A DNA stretch of 64,000 bases from Larus michahellis (GCF_964199755.1 NC_133896.1:82675815-82739814); one strand, 5' to 3'; counted from the first letter of the stretch, positions 1 to 15,400 are shown. Program-made: numbers and translations. The notes: generated by a model from the sequence alone, not told the origin.

Positions 1-347
1 CGGACAATTGCACCAGGGTAGACTTATGTGATTTAAAGCCAGGAGGGTTGGTATTTAGTGAGATCACACAGTCCCTTTCCCAATCCTGTTTTGGCACAAA
101 GCACTCTGGAAAACCTGGGAAGAAGAAAGCTTTGCAGCCAAGTTTTCAGAATCAGACTCAGTTAGGGTGCCCAAGCACAACAATCAAACAGGGGTACCTC
201 AAGTCACTTCATTGGCATGGTTCTCTTCCTGTTCAAAACTCCACACCTCTAGACTCCTTCAATTTCCCCAGACCAAAATCCAAGCTAGCTTGACCCTGAC
301 GAGGTCAAGCTGTTGTTCCTCAAGTGTGTCTGGATATCTCTGCTTAC

Positions 348-429
348 CATGTGTTCCCTGGCTCACTTCCTTCCCCAAAGGCACTGTAGGAGCCGTCTGT
401 GTGCTTGTACAGGAGTTGCCGCTGGTATC
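348..429 (-). CDS. Minus-strand gene exon 25: last visible exon, start of the thioester domain
   Basis: 82 nt encoding (G)[22 protein letters not shown] and ending in phase 2 before GTAAGC. It matches exon 26 of the plus-strand gene in length, phase and sequence. The next family exon (beginning LTAFV) is not found between 1 and 347 on this strand, so that stretch is intron and the gene continues off the window. Confidence 0.9.
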
Positions 430-3400
430 CTGTGGGAAGAGGTTGGGTTAGTGAAGATGTTATGTTACTATCATGTTCTTAAGGTGACAAACTGCCCTGC
501 CAATCCTGCTGATCATTACAGAGAACATCGCCTCCGAGGAATTCAGCAAAGGGCTTTCAGAGGGGTGCCGTGCACCCATTGCTCAGCTGAGACACAGCAG
601 CCTGATTTACACTGCTGTAATTCCCATGATGTCAGGCAAGTGATGCTGCACAGATCCTGTTCAGCACCAAGCCTCTGCTGAGATCCTCACTGCGCAACTT
701 ATTGTAGCGGACATCACCAGCTTAATAACCCAACATGGACCAAAATCCACTCACCGCTTTCCAGATAGCCAATTGCCTTCTGTTTGATTTCTGGAGTCAG
801 TTGTCCTGTTTCTTCAAGGTACCGTGTGATAAAGACATTGGGGGCAAAATGAACCATGTTCTGCTCACCACAGCCACTGGACATCTGGAGGAGCTCATCT
901 ACGTTGTCCAGTGCTGTCCCCAAAATGTCACCTGTAGGACAGAACCACAACTTTGGGAGCGCTACATATTCTTGCACGTAAAACATTTCTCTTCTCACTG
1001 ATTCCCCAGATAACCCGCTTAAGACCGGTCTCAGTTCATCTCTGCTCACACTAGGATGACTTTAATGTCTATAGAGCCCTTTAGGAATGGTGATAGGGTA
1101 GTTGCCTATTTTTCCCGTGTCTGGGTGAAATTCTATGTCCATCTGTCCCAGTGGCACTTGTATAAGAGAAATGGGGTGTTTCTCTGGAAGACATACGGGC
1201 CCTCACTGGACACATTCCCTCTTGTTACTCTGTTTGCTAAAGCAGACATGGTGGCACTAGAAGAAAAGGCTCCTGCAGGGAAAAATCTTACTTTCCAAGA
1301 ACCCCCTAAATCTCACCTAAGAAAGAGATGTGGGCTCTCTCTGACCCAAGGATCCTGTTCTCTGGCATAGCAAAAGTGATTGTCTCTGAAGCTGGAGTTC
1401 CTGCAAATGGCAAAAACATCATAACACCACCACCCAGGAAGCAGATGGCAGACCCACAGGCATCCCTAGGAGATGGTGTAAGCAAGGCTGGGATCACCTC
1501 ATCGGCTGGTGAAATCAGCATTCAAAAGAGAGGATGACACGGAGATCAGGCCGCCCACTGATAAGTGACTGTGATGTGGTTAGGCAGTAGCTTGGTGCTG
1601 TCAGGAGCTTGAAGTACCGGCTAGAAATGAATGGCTTTGCCTTCCCATAAAAGCTCCAAAATCCCTGCCTTTCCCGCCCCCACTCACCCCCAGATAGTCC
1701 TAGAGTTGTTCACGGACCACACTGCACATGTATGGCCCGAGCAGTAAGGCAGTCCCTGTCTTGGGGATACCTGCACCTACCTTTAGGGCACAGGAGTGAG
1801 GTGTGGGTCTTTTCCTCCAGAAGCCCTTCTGCCTGGTGGGGAAAAGGCTGGTCAGCTCGGAAGGGAGAGCAGTAAAATGTGATAGCAGCTGCACAGCACC
1901 CCACCTTCCTGCAAGCACCTCTTCCATCCTCATGGGCTGTGCAAAGGGCCTCACACAGGCAGCAGGGATATGCTGTCAACAGTGAAGTTTCACTGGGAAT
2001 TAGGTTTCTAAGCTGCTACGTGTCTTCTGCCCCCATTGACCTGCTAGCAAGCACTTCTGACATCTCTGTCCCACCGAGTGGCTCACGCCCCCACCCAGCC
2101 TATCCTTAGAACCACTCCTTGATCAGCGTGCCAGAGAAACATGCCTACCTGCCTCACCAACTCTACCTTCCCAGAGCCACCCACTGGGCCATGTTGAGCC
2201 TGACCCAGTTCCGACCTCACCAGGACCCTGAAGCGTGCTCTGACCTTCACCAGCAGGTGTTTAACCACTGTGTCCTTCCCTCCAGACTCTGGCACAACAG
2301 CTGTACTCTCAGTGCAAACATCTTCTTGATCCATCGCCTCAGCAGTGACAGTGAAATTCACCTTCCCTAAAGAACAAAACATCAAGAGGCCAGTTGGCAC
2401 ATCCATGCTTAAGTTTTTGTTTGCTCAGCCTAAGGCTGCCCACTCATGCTTCGCATTGGAGGCCACTCTCCCAGCCCAGCTCTGGTTTCCTCAAGCATCT
2501 CTTCCAGTGCCTCCCACTTCTGCCCCTCCCTTGTTCCCTTACCTAATTTTGTAGCCTTCACATCCCAGAAAAATGTTTTTGCTGAATCAGGACACAGACA
2601 AATAGTGAACTTGACATTCGCATGCACAAATTCAAAATCCCTGGAGTCCATTAGGCTGAGCTGGAGCTAGAGGTGAAACAAAAGGAAGCCAGGGTTACAG
2701 AGCTGCTGTTGTATTTTTCCTTTCAGCTCCTTGATCTAAATGACAGTCAAGCCCAGGGTGAGTATGATGACCTTGTTGCAGTATCTGTGGGCCACCAACA
2801 GTTGCAGTCCTGTAGGGCTGAGCTTATGGGGAAGGATAAGCTGCACAGAGATGGCTCTGCATGAAGCTTTGTGAAGAGCTGCCTTGGAGTCTTTTGCCCA
2901 ATGTCTGAGGAGACCCCTGTCTGAGTGTCTATTAGTGAAGAACTGTTACCACACATTCCCCTGCCCAAAAGCCATCCTGGAGGGAGCCACTCACCACCAT
3001 GCACTGCTTCAGGTAGCTGAAGACTTTGACTTTCAGGGGAAATGACTCTCCCCGGAAGACCGAGTAGGGCAAGGTGGGTTCCACGAAGAAAGGCTTGAAG
3101 CTCCGCAGACTGGTGGTCTCTGAGATTCCCAGCCCATGGCTCTCTGAGGTGCAGAAGGTCATGGCTCTCCAGTCTGTGATACTGTCGGGTACTGTGACAG
3201 CTAGCTCAGCAACCCCTGAATCACTGAGGAGAAAAGAGAGTGGAAGGGGTTGTCCCCATCCCTGTAAAGATTTCTCTTGGGAAGACAAATGCAGAAGGCC
3301 TATTAACTGGAATGTGTGTAAAGGTTTGGGGATTCCTAGGAAGCAGGAGAGAGGTACAGGAAGGATAGGTGGTCAAGGAAGTCCTGAGAGGAAAATGCAA

Positions 3401-6400
3401 ATAAAAATTTGCTTCTGGACAGTGTTGCACCTTAAATTCTTGTTTTGTGTGGGCACACAGGGTTCTCAAGGGTCCATGTTATATACCAAGCCTGTGTCAG
3501 GGAGTACCTTCCACCACATTACCACCCAAACACCCAACCACAGCTCTGCAGTCACCACTATAAATGTCACTTACAGATCTGCATACACAAAACAGAAGAC
3601 AGTCCCTGCCCTGAAATGGGCATAATCCAGCATGGGGTGGAGAGGCAGAGATCTTATTTTATAGATGGAGAACATCGGCACATGGGAGAATTAAGAAAGC
3701 TAGGATGTGTGAATAAGGGGAGAACAGTGGGTGCTGCATAACTTGACTTTAGCAAAGCCTTTGACACAGTAGTCTCCCATTGTATCCTTGTAGCCACATT
3801 GTTGTGGACTGGACAAGTGGATGAAAAAATGAGCAGAAAATTTGCTGGACCATTGGAGACAAGGGATCGTTATTGGTGACACAAAGTCCAACCAGTGTCT
3901 GTTTACCTGTGGCATTCCTCAGGGATTGACGCTCAGGTCAATAGCACTTAATGGCTTTATTAAACCATTAAGACCTGTATAATAGAAGAGAGGACATCCT
4001 CAGCAAGATTAGAAGACTAATCTTGCTATATATTAGCAGATTATACCTTCTTGGGGAGGGGTTCCTGATATGCTGGAGGCAAAGGCTGCTATTAAGAGGA
4101 ACCTTGAAAATCTGGAAAAATGGTCTTGAAAATGGGTAAACACAAAATTCTATATCTGGGACAGGAAATGGCTAGTAAGCAAATTTGCAGAAAAAGAGGT
4201 GGGGGTCCTGGTGGATAACAAGTTGAGCGTGAGACATCTCATGTGCCCTTACAGTAATGAAGGCCATCTGCTTCTGGACCGTATTAAGAAGACTGCAGCC
4301 ACTGGGTTCAGAAAAGTTATTTTTCCCCTCTATTCCTCCCTTGTAGAACCACATCTGGAGTACTGTGTTCCATTTTTGCCTTCCAGTATAAGAAAGGTAT
4401 TGACATACCTGAATGCATCCAGTGCAGGACTACCAAGATGGTCAGAGGGCTGGGACATTTGGTGTAAAAGGAGAGGCTGAAAGAACTGGGGTTTTCAAAC
4501 TTAAGAGAGAAAGGCTAGGGGGAGATCTACATTCTACAGCTACCTAATAGAAAGGTGTAGAGACAGTGGAACCAGTCTCTTCAGGTGTATATTGATAGGA
4601 TGAAAGGTAACAGACACAAATTGGAACATGGGAAATTCTGATTTGAGATAAGAAAAAAAATAACATGAGGATAGTCAAACACTGGAACATGTGTCCAGAG
4701 AGTTTGTGGAATATCTATCCTTGGAGGTACACAGAACTTGACTACAACAGCCTGATCTAACTGGACCGGCCTTGTGCAAGATGTTGAGCTTACAGACCTC
4801 TGGAGGCCTCTTCCATCCTAGAGGATTCTGTGATTTTAGGTTCCCCAGGGTCATTTGGAAAATCTCAAGCGGAGCCAGGAACTGAACCAAACCTCCAATT
4901 TCCTTATTCAATTCTTCACACCTCTGTTTTCTTTGTGGGCACAGAAGGCACCAATGCCCTGGCTCTGCTCCTGCCCATTCCCCCTCTGCTGTGGCTGGTA
5001 GGAGGTCTGGATTCATGTGGGGTCATGGCCCATAATTACTCACCTGATGGGAACCAGAGTCCAGATGAATGTCTCTGGAAACCAGGTTCGTACTGGCCCT
5101 GCCTCGCTGCCCAGCTCTACGTGCTCTGACTCAGCGCGTTCAACAGCAGCATCTGTTTCTGGGTTCAAGTTGTCCAAGTCTGCCAGCTCATCATAAGCTA
5201 TTGAAAACACATGCATCCATTCAAAGGGAGAGCAACTGTGAGATCAGGGTAGAGTTCAGCTAGGAAAAGCTCAGTTCTCCATCCTTCCCACTCCCACTCT
5301 GATCCCCTTTGTCCTCTCCTAGATGCCCTCAACCTACTTCACCATTGTCTTCCACGGGACAACCAGGAGACTTTGTGGATTCCAACATGTGTGTGCTCCC
5401 CCATGAGGGAGCTACCTGCTCACACTTTTGCTCTCAGCTCCTGCAGAACGGCCTAGATGGTGCCCAGTGCCAATCTTGGCTCGTTCTCTAGTTTCCAGCA
5501 AGACCTTTCCTAGTCTTACAAACAGATGTTCCTTCCTGATACAGCTGCCTCATTTCCCTCCTAGACCGTATTATCTTCCTGCCTGCCAGCAGAAGCTTCC
5601 AAGTAGGTTCTTCCTATGTAGCCACCCCTCCACCCCTCCAGTGCACAGACACACGCATGTCAGGAACCTTCCCCTCTTCCTGTGGTGCACATCTCCTCTG
5701 CAACCTCCCACTCATCTCTGGAAGCCATCCCCAGTTCCTCAGCAAACTGCATGTTCAGCTGCCCTTGTGCAGCCTATATGTTACCCGTGATTTCCAAAGA
5801 AACAGGATAAATCGAGATGTACACATGTAGTCGTAGTAGAAATTGGTCTGGGTGCGGCACTCAATTGGAGACTTGATTTTAAGGCTGGTTAAAAATGTTA
5901 GACCTGAATTCTGGAGGAAAGATGGGGAGGAAAAGAAGGCAGATTTCAGTGGGAGCGGTGTTGTATCTGAGGGTCTGTCTCTGCTCCCACCTCCCAGCAT
6001 ATCAGCCACCCTGTGTTGTTGCATCTCAGTCTGACCTGTGAATTTATACGGGGAGAGAATGCAGAGCCATCCTGCTCACAAAGCCAGTCCTGGCCTCTCA
6101 TGCCAAAGGAGGCTCCCTCCAGGCAGAATTGTGGGGGTGACCACTCACATGTGCGTGCCCACACACAAAGTTATTGTTTTGGCGCCACAGTTTGCTGCCC
6201 ACCCTAGCAGAAGCTTGTTCTCATCTTTCACCTGCTATTTCTTTCTACTATTCTTTCCCTCCTTTCCTCAGTCCCTCTTTTCTTTTCATGTGCTTTGCTT
6301 TTCCAACCTCCAATTCTCTCTGACTCAGGCTGACACCCCTCTCTCCTTCCAAACCCTAGAAAGTCTGAGGGTCTTGAGCTTCGGATAAAAAGGGAGCCTG

Positions 6401-9400
6401 GTTCTAGGCATCTTCCTGATCGTTGTGAATTGTCAAGCTGCAAGCATGGAATGTCAGAGAACTCTTAGTTCAGAAGCTTGGCAAATTCAGAACCTGAATT
6501 TCCCGGTGTTTACAGGAAAGACAATCTGAAGCTACCCAGCGCTGTCCTGGGTGGGTTACAAAAGGACTCTGATATTTCAGTTTTTCTGGAAATTAGATTT
6601 ACCTTCAGAAGCTCATAAACATCTGGTTGGGATACTGCATAAGAGTATCTGTCGTACATGAATGGTGACGTTGTTCCTGGTGGAAGGGTGGTTTGAGGGG
6701 AACTGATGATTCCTGGGCTTTTGTGGATAGTACAGTAGTCACTGTAGGAGTCTGTGAGGGTGCTGGGGTGCTCCTGAGAATAGCTGAACATATTGTACAC
6801 CTGTAGACAGAGAATGAAAACAGCACAGGTCAGTGTGAGAGGTGGGAAGTTTTTCATTTCTATCTAAAGATTTTCTGTGACTGCAGAGACAGAGCTCAGA
6901 TCCTGCCTGCCACAAAAGCCCAGCCCCAAAGATTTTTGAGCTTCATGGAGAGCCTACACAAGTTTTAGATGCACAGCACCAGAGATGAATACAAACACCT
7001 CTGGGGTACAGCTGCATAGCTGTGGCCACTTCTAGCTCCTAGATTGTACCGGTGAGCTCAGTGCATACAGCGAGGACACCTTCCCCATAAGAGTCATTAG
7101 ATAGCTTCTCGTCTGACTGAAGGCACATCCTGGATCCACCGAGACAGTTTCAAGAGGCAACTCAAGGGTCCTTAGACGCAACGTATCCCATGTCTAGAGG
7201 AGAAATGGGACCCTTCAACTGCCAAGACATCACTTGCAGTCCAGTCTATGAATGGAAGGGCTGTCTGGTTCATGTGGGCTAGAACAAAGACATGGAGTCT
7301 ATCCATTGGTATTGGGTATTTGGGTATTTTTTTTAACATAACCCTTTTTTTCAGAGTTCTGTCATGAATTGGTTCAGGAGATGGAAGTGTCTTGCCAGCT
7401 GGTTGACAGTGTGGCAAAGCTCTCTGTGTTTAACAAGGATGCGACTTTGGGCAGTACCTGGGGATGACAATGGGTTATTCTATTAGATCCCTCTGTAGAA
7501 ACTGGATATTTTCACTGGTGTTTGATGTTGGCCTTCATTTTTTCATATTAAGCCATGTCCTGTCTCTACTCAAGTACGTATTACATCCACTGTTCCTTAT
7601 TAAACGGTGATTGCAACGAGATACTCAAAACGCATCTCTTCAATATTAGCAAGGCTCAACACTAAAGTAACTCACACTATCCCTAGATAGCTCAGCCTCT
7701 GGCCTCAGGAGAAGGACACTCCGGTCTACAGCACGGATGCTACATAGGGAGCCTGGTGCAGCCTGCAAATGGAGACGGACAGCCGATCCTGGGAGAGCCA
7801 CTGTGTCTGAGAAGCCAAGCTTCACCTGAAACAGAAGAAGAAAGAGGGACTGAAGACATTGATAGAGGAAGGAAAGGGGAGACTGTGGCTACTGGATTCT
7901 GCTGGGCGTCTATTGCCAATTTGCAGTTAACTAGCTACCCTCCAGCCTACCTGCCCACTTATGGTTTGTGCACTACTTACATGGTTCCTGAAGCACTTGG
8001 AGACTTTCAGACTGAAGATGTCAGCTGCCACTTGTCCCTCAGGGAAGGCAGTGTAAACAAAGAGGGTAGCCATGGGTGAAATGAGGTCAATGGCCAGAGT
8101 GACATTGAAAGCTCCACTATACTGACCTGAAGGAAGAAGGAGAAATAGAAAAAGTGAAGGAAGAAGCAAGGAAGTCCATCTCCAAGGATTACAGCAGCAA
8201 CATGCTCATCTTCTGTAATACTTCTGTACAGTTACTTGTAAAAAAAACTATTCTGCCTTGCTTCTGGAGAGGCCACAGCTAGACCAGGATGTAGGTTGGT
8301 GCCATTTTGTAGCAGTGACCTCACATCATGAGGTCTTGGCATGATCTCGGCAACAACATGCACTTGGAAGGGAAATGACTTTCTACCTGAGTCCAGAAAA
8401 GATTCTGTGAGTTTTCTTGGAGGTCTCTGATAATTCCTGCTTGAGAGATAAACTCTGACGATTTCATCATTTGATCAGAAAAAAAATTAGGGAAGTTAAA
8501 GATTTTTTGTGCCAGCTCTGTTGTTTCCTGTTGGTCTCAGATCTTTCTCTCCTTCCCCATTTAGGCTGGAAGGGCTTTCCTGTTGGGTCTTTAATCTGTT
8601 CCTGGTATTTAGATGCTCTTACCTGATGGTGGATCAAGAAGTACTGTTGTTTGGCCATGATGCACAAGGGATCCTCTCACCAAAACCTGAGGGGGTAATG
8701 AACAGAGCAAAGGGTTGATAGTGCCTCTGCTCCATGTGTCTGGACCAGCCAAGGTCTCTCTGCTGACACAGACCTGTCACAAAGCTGACCTCATTGCCAG
8801 TGCTGCCCTGCACTCACCAGGTGGTAGAAGTCTGCTGTAGCAGCCCTGTCCCCCAGCTCTGTGGCTAGGATGCGATAGTGCACAGTGACCTGCTGCACGT
8901 CCCCACAGGGCAGCATTGCCTGCACTGGCTGGATCCTCACAGAGCTGCGGCTGGAAGAGTAGAAGGCCCTCAGTGTGAGGGACGCAGTGCCATAAGACAC
9001 CCTCACATTTCGACTGCTTAAGTCCTCCGGCTGGGTCTTCGCCTGTGGCACAGGAAAGGTGTCTCAGTGTCTGAAGATTTCTTACAGATCTCCCTATACC
9101 AAAACCAAGACTGACTGGACAGTGGGCTCTGAAGTCTCCCAGGGTAAGGTGTCTATTTCCACCTAAGCCAAGCTCAGTCAGCCCCTTTCTGTGGAGATCC
9201 GCACGCTCTGGGATAGCTAGCAGCTAAATAGCAGCCAGGGATCTGTATACTACTAGGGCTTGGGCTAGAGCCTGAACTTCTGCAATGTTGTTGCTATCCT
9301 TGGAGCAAGGCAGACCATTAGATTGTGTAGAGTGGCTCATCAACCCCTGGGTTGAACCACTGAACCCTTTGCTTCTGTCTGGTATGTGCAGGGAAAATAT

Positions 9401-12400
9401 CAGCATGGATCTGCCCTGATAATGTATTTCACTGTTCAATGTTATTCCACTTGCACACTGTATTTCTTTTAGCACTTCCCCTGATTCATAGGGTAGAGGC
9501 GGCAGGGGACAACTGAAGATCAATAGCCTTGCTCATCTTTGACCTTTGACCTGTCTGCACTGAGACTATGATACTAACATCTTGTGGACTTCCAGCAAGG
9601 TCCAGATCCATCATCTAAGATACTGTATGTGCTCTCATAAAGAGACAGGACTTGACTCAAAGTCCCTTGACCTTGGAGTTTACATAGGACAGGTATTAGA
9701 AACCTACCCCTACAACCGGACAAGAGCCTTCGTTATTCATGGGAAAGCAGATCGAAACTTTTCTCTGTCCATTTGCTGTTGGTGGCATCCCTATTCAGCT
9801 CCTTACATCCTGGTTACCTGCTCTGCTCCAGATTGGATTGCAGCAATTGTTTCCTTACTAGCCTTCCTTCTTTCTCTTCCAAGTTTTCTGCCTCTTATAT
9901 CCCAGGTTTCTCCTAATTTTTGTGCTATGAGGAAACATAATGTAAATGGGTCACTGATGTTTTCTTCTCCACATGTATTTTCAGATGCTTCTTCCCTATC
10001 TCCTTTCCTATCTTCCTGTTCCATGCCATGTGGGAGTTCTTCCTTTGCTCTCTGTCCCTGCCCGGCCCCACATAGCCCTTTCCACCTCAAAGAGAGGTGT
10101 TATGTAGGTAGACCTCAGTCACAACTTCATGGGGCTTCTGTCCACTGCCCCATATCTCATCATATCTCCTGGCTGCTCAGAAACTGTGTATGACACCAGG
10201 GGTCGGAATGCTGACACTGCTATGGGCTATTCCTCTTGCCCTAGATCTGTCATTTCACTTCTCCATGCCTCAGTCTCCCTGGCTATATCAAGACAATGAC
10301 ATAGACGATTGGTCTGAGAGAGGCATTGCTTAGTGCTAGCCAAACCCAACATAATTATTGGGCTTAACCTGTAGGAGAACTTTAGTGCTGTTGTCCCATG
10401 CTGACGTCTCTAAGATGAAAGAGGCCATCCCATTGTCATCTGTGAAGTAGGACTTGGTCTGCTTCCTGCTACCATAGGACACTGTAAGAATCACCTCCTT
10501 GTTCTTAAGGTGTGTCCCATTGGCACTTTTGAGTTCCAGCTGTAATGAAGCAGAGAACAGTCAGAGAATTGGAGGCCTCAGGATTGAAAATCTACCTCCC
10601 AGTAGAAGTCCTAATTCCCTTCTCTGCAAAGGGACTCTAAGGGTGAACTCTTCCAACCCCTCCCCATTTATGCAGCAGCCATCTCATCTGGCAAAGCCAT
10701 GCACCTATCCTGTGGTCACACCTTTGGATTACCTCTTGGTAGAGATGTCAAAGGACAGACTGGGACAGAGGACTGTGCTAGCAGCTTTGAGCAGTTCAAA
10801 GCAAGGTGATCCCTCAGTACTTCTGTGCCCTCCATCCCCTTAGGTCCAGCTGCTGGACTTTCCATGTTTCTGCCCTGTTCACTTACATTTCCATAGTAGG
10901 GAGCTCCTTGCTGATAGTAGTAGCTTGTCTCCCAGAATTGGAGAGTTGTGATATCAAAAGTGACCTTGCAGTTTTCAGTGGTGTTGACCTCCACCCCTAG
11001 GAAAGACAGGAGGTGCATGCAGGTGAGTATCATGCCTCCGAGCAAAGGCAGCAAGATTGGATGGCCTGATGGAATGGGATGGACATTCACTCATAGGGGT
11101 TTGTAGTTTCCCTGTTTAACTACAGGAGTCATTTAACACACACGCTTGGCACTAGTGCCTCCTACATTCTGACCTGCTAGAATGACAGCAGTCTACTGGG
11201 ACGTCTCTGCCAGGCAGTTCTAAAATGCTCTTTCTGACTTTGTTTAAGATGGTCCTACTCATAATTGTCTAGTTGCATTCTCCTCCCATTCTCACATCAG
11301 AGCTGCTAGAAGGCAACATCTTTCCTTGCCTTCACCACATTAGTTTACAGTCTGCTGCCTTGTGATGTGGTGCCCATTTGAAATTATTGCAGTAGTTTGC
11401 TAAGTGAATGCGTGTCACTGTTTTCAGCAAGGGTGTGCAAAATATTTTCTTGTAAGGAAGGGGTTATAAAATTTTGTAAGAGAGGAAACTTTACAGGATG
11501 GAATATTTAACAGTAGCTCTGGACAAGTAGCCTCATCCTCCCTGTGGAGATAAATAGGACAAAGAGCTATTAAAAGTACACAGTCAGGGCCTTGGTTATC
11601 ACTGGTTGGTCTGAGTATCTCCTTGTTCCAACGGCCTTTCCTAAAGTATGGTTTAAGAGCAAAAGAACCTGGCCTGGCCCACTTCTGTGTGCATTTCTAC
11701 TGTCACTAGAAGACAAGAAAAAGCAGCTCTCACCCATCTCTGCCAAACCAAGGTGACTGTCAGAGCTAGACTGGCCACAGTAGCTTGAGGAGGAGCAACC
11801 ATACTGTTAAAGCCCATCCTGCAACTGGGAGAACTCACACGTCCTATGTGAGTCAGACCTGGGTGGTATGGTACACAAGAACACCCATGCTGCCTTGGTG
11901 CTCCCGTGGAAGACACAACACTTTGAACAGTTGACCCCATGGCAGCCAGTGCAGAAAGATGCAGTGGTCTGATGGGAAGACACAAGGATCCATAAGGAGT
12001 CTTCAGATGAAAACCCAAAGACAAGTATGTTGCATGAATGTAAAGTAAAAAATTTTCCACAAAGTCTAGAATCAGTTTTTGCTACCTGTTCCACTTTCTT
12101 TCATAAAAGCCACAGCTTCCAGGTTGAAATCATAATTGTCACCACGCTTCTGCTGGTAGCTCTTAAGATTCACCTCAGTGGCAAAGCAGCCATCCTCGTT
12201 TGTCTGGGGACGTGAAATTGTATCTGTTAACCAATCATGAATGCACTAATCCCTTCTGCAGTGCAGATCAAACCCAAGGCCCCGAAGTCTAAAAGTACAT
12301 GACTAAGGCACTTGAGTTAAAGGAGCAACTCCCATACTGGCATGAAACACACTTTTTTTCTGTGCAGCAGTCACTAATCGGAGATGCTGTTTCACACATG

Positions 12401-15400
12401 TGTCATCTTTACGTACTTGCTCATGTGCCAGTAGCAAACATGAGTTGTCATTTCTCCCTGACAACATGATTTCTTCTGCTAGGGCAGAATTTAGCTTTAC
12501 GATACGTGCTGGGTTACTTAAAAAGATGTAAACAAATATAGATACATCCATTCAACCCTAGAGATGAATGAGTAAAGTCTGTGTTGAGCTGAATTGCTTG
12601 CTTAGATGCAAGAGGTAATTTCTGTATCTCCAAAACAGCTGTTTCCAGGAAAGAGCACACAGGTATTTACACCAGATTAAAAGGTGGTGCTAAAAAGCAT
12701 CCAGTGGAATTGAATTGATGTCAACAGTGTTTGTATTTTTTTTTTTTGCCCTGTTGCAATACCTGTTTTGTGGGCAAATCTGCAACAGTTTGCCTACAGG
12801 TGCTTCTTCCTTTGAGTGTATCTAAGTGCAGTCAGAGAAATCATTGGGAGGGGTTAAGATTGATACAGTGGGGAGTTAAGGATATATCAGTCATTCATCC
12901 CTGAGAAAAGAGCATGCCGCTTCAATAGCTGTTGTCTGTCCCACTCCTTCCTTTAGTATTCTTCCCTCTCTTTGCCCCTGTTCCTCTCTTTTGCAGGAGG
13001 AGTGGAGGTTCCATGTGCTCACCTTACCAGTGTAATCCTTACAAATACTGTGCTTGGCTTTAGAAGACTTCCGATTATAGCGGATATGTTTACGGCATAC
13101 CACAGCCTTCACACTACCTTGGACTGGTTTCCCGTATGTGTACCTGGCAAACATAGGAGAGAGGACTTACACTCACATACAGAAACACTGGCTCAAGGAT
13201 GAATAATATCAGCATTAGCCTGTGGTTTGCAATTATACAACCCAGCAGCCTGCAGAATCTTCAAGGTTCACAAGCTCAGCAGAGGCCAAGAAGTTAAAAT
13301 GACTTAATCAGATTGAGAGAGAAGGCAGTGATGGGTGAGTTCTCTCCAAGTCAACACTAGTTCTACCAGGCAGTGTTAGGGGACACTGTGCTGGCCATAA
13401 GTTCAGTCATTATTTTTTCCACACTGGCACTAATTAATGCAGCATAGGTACTGTATTGTAGAGCACATGCCCCTCTGAGGACGTCCACTGCCACACTTGC
13501 AAACTGACAGAGAAAGAAGCAAGGAGAGAATATGGAGAAAGGTGAGAGTCCAGGAGGATTCCTTAGCAAAGGATGCCAGGGTAACAGACATTGGAACAGA
13601 GGTAGGGTTGGCAGAGACCATTTTTAGCTCAATTATTGATAGCTATGCAGTTTCCAAACTAGTAAGAATGCACGTTCTGTCATGGTAAGTCAGCTCACAT
13701 GCCACAAACGTGGAGATGGAAGTTCTCCTCCAAGATGGTGACCACCTGAGGCATCTGGATGGAGACACTGAACTTGGGCAGCACTGTGTGACAGCAAGAG
13801 AGATATAATTTAGTGAGAACAGAGTTCATTTGTTCCAATCCTTCCCAAATGGTTGTTCACAGAAAAGAAATCTCTCCTTTCATTCCCTGACTGGTAGCAA
13901 TGCACCAGCAACTCAGCCAGGGGAGTGTGGTGGGAATAGACAGCCTTAGTCTCCTCCTCAGAGCCCAGCTGTGGAACAGTGCCTCTGTCCATCCTCAGGA
14001 CACGGGGAAGGAGAAAGCCAATGGGCCTGAGTGAAAGCCAGTGGTTACACCTAATGGCAGGCAGTTGGACATCTCAGGTGCTAGCACAACTAGCACAGCT
14101 GTTCACAGCTCCATGGCCCGTTCAAATCTGTGTGAGAGAGGGGGGGTGGAGGCAATACACCTTTCTCTGCTGTAGTCAGCTCCCTGAGACTCTTACCGTA
14201 CTCCTCTACCCTGAAGGTATGCATGCGGTCAGGCATTTTGATGGTGTACTCTCCAACCGGTGCTTCTGCAGCCAGAGTGAAGGACAGATCCACAATGCCT
14301 CCCACAGGTGTAACATTCAGCCACTGCGCAATTCGATTCCCTTTGGGGTCCTGAATAGGCAGTAGTAGAGAGCAGTTATTTCCCAGTGCAAAAAGAGACT
14401 CCTTTGAAGGATGTACAAGCTATCACAGCATGGTTTGAGCACGTATCATCTTGTCCTAAGAGCCCGGGTCTATCACACCTACAGTGCTCAGGTGAGTCCG
14501 AGCTTGAAGAGGATAAGGCCTTTCTGCCTGTCTCATTGTCAAAGTCAATATATCATATTATTGGTCTCTGTTGGCACTGCCATTTCACTGACTGCTGCTG
14601 CAAAACTATGGTTTACTGCCTCCCTGTCTCACTAAGAGATAGGGGTGGCCCCTCTTTGAGATCCCTGTGGTGATCCAAGCTGGCATAGCCCCCAGGTCAC
14701 TGTGGAGAGGGTCAACCCTCTTAGGCAGCACATGCTGCCTAAGGCAGGAGCTACTTGGGTGTTAGGAAGAAGTTCTTCACCATGAGGGTGGTGAGACACT
14801 GAAACAGGTTGCCCAGAGAGGTGGTGGATGCCCCATCCCTGGAAGTTTTTAAGGCCAGGCTGGATGGGGCTCTGAGCAACCTGATCTAGTGGGAGGTGTC
14901 CCTGCCCATGGCAGGGGGGTTGGAACTAGATGATCTTTAAGGTCCTTTCCAACCGTAACAATTCTATGATTCTATGATTCTATGATTATGGGGGAGCCTG
15001 ATGTCTTGAATCCTCAGGGAAGTCTGGGGAAAAGAGTCCAGGACTTCATGCAGGGGACCATGAGGCCCAGTATAGAAAGCACATGTAAAGACCTAGGATG
15101 CAAGGGCATTTGGAGGCTGTGTTGACTGTCACAGTCAGTCCATGATGGATAGTGTTCTCCCACTCTTCTTGGGATGGCAAGATGCAGAACTCTAGCTACG
15201 GTCACACTGAACAGCTAGGAAGGACTTAACGATGAGTTGATGGGTGCTTTATAAACATAAGGAACAAGTGGGAACTGTTTGAAAGGGTGAAGCTGGATCA
15301 GAGTACTATGTTTGTATAAACTGGCATAAAGTACTGCATAGGTGTGTCAGAAACCATGCGTTTATGTATTGATTGCTTGGTGGGTAAGACATGCAAATGT

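Noticed and set aside
4199-4480. 93-codon open frame resembling part of a protein
   Set aside because: It is the C-terminal remnant of the CR1 element's reverse-transcriptase reading frame, not a host gene.
9224-9523. 99-codon open frame on the minus strand between exons 12 and 11 of the minus-strand gene
   Set aside because: No recognisable family, no splice borders in phase with the neighbouring exons, and both flanking exons already join in phase without it.
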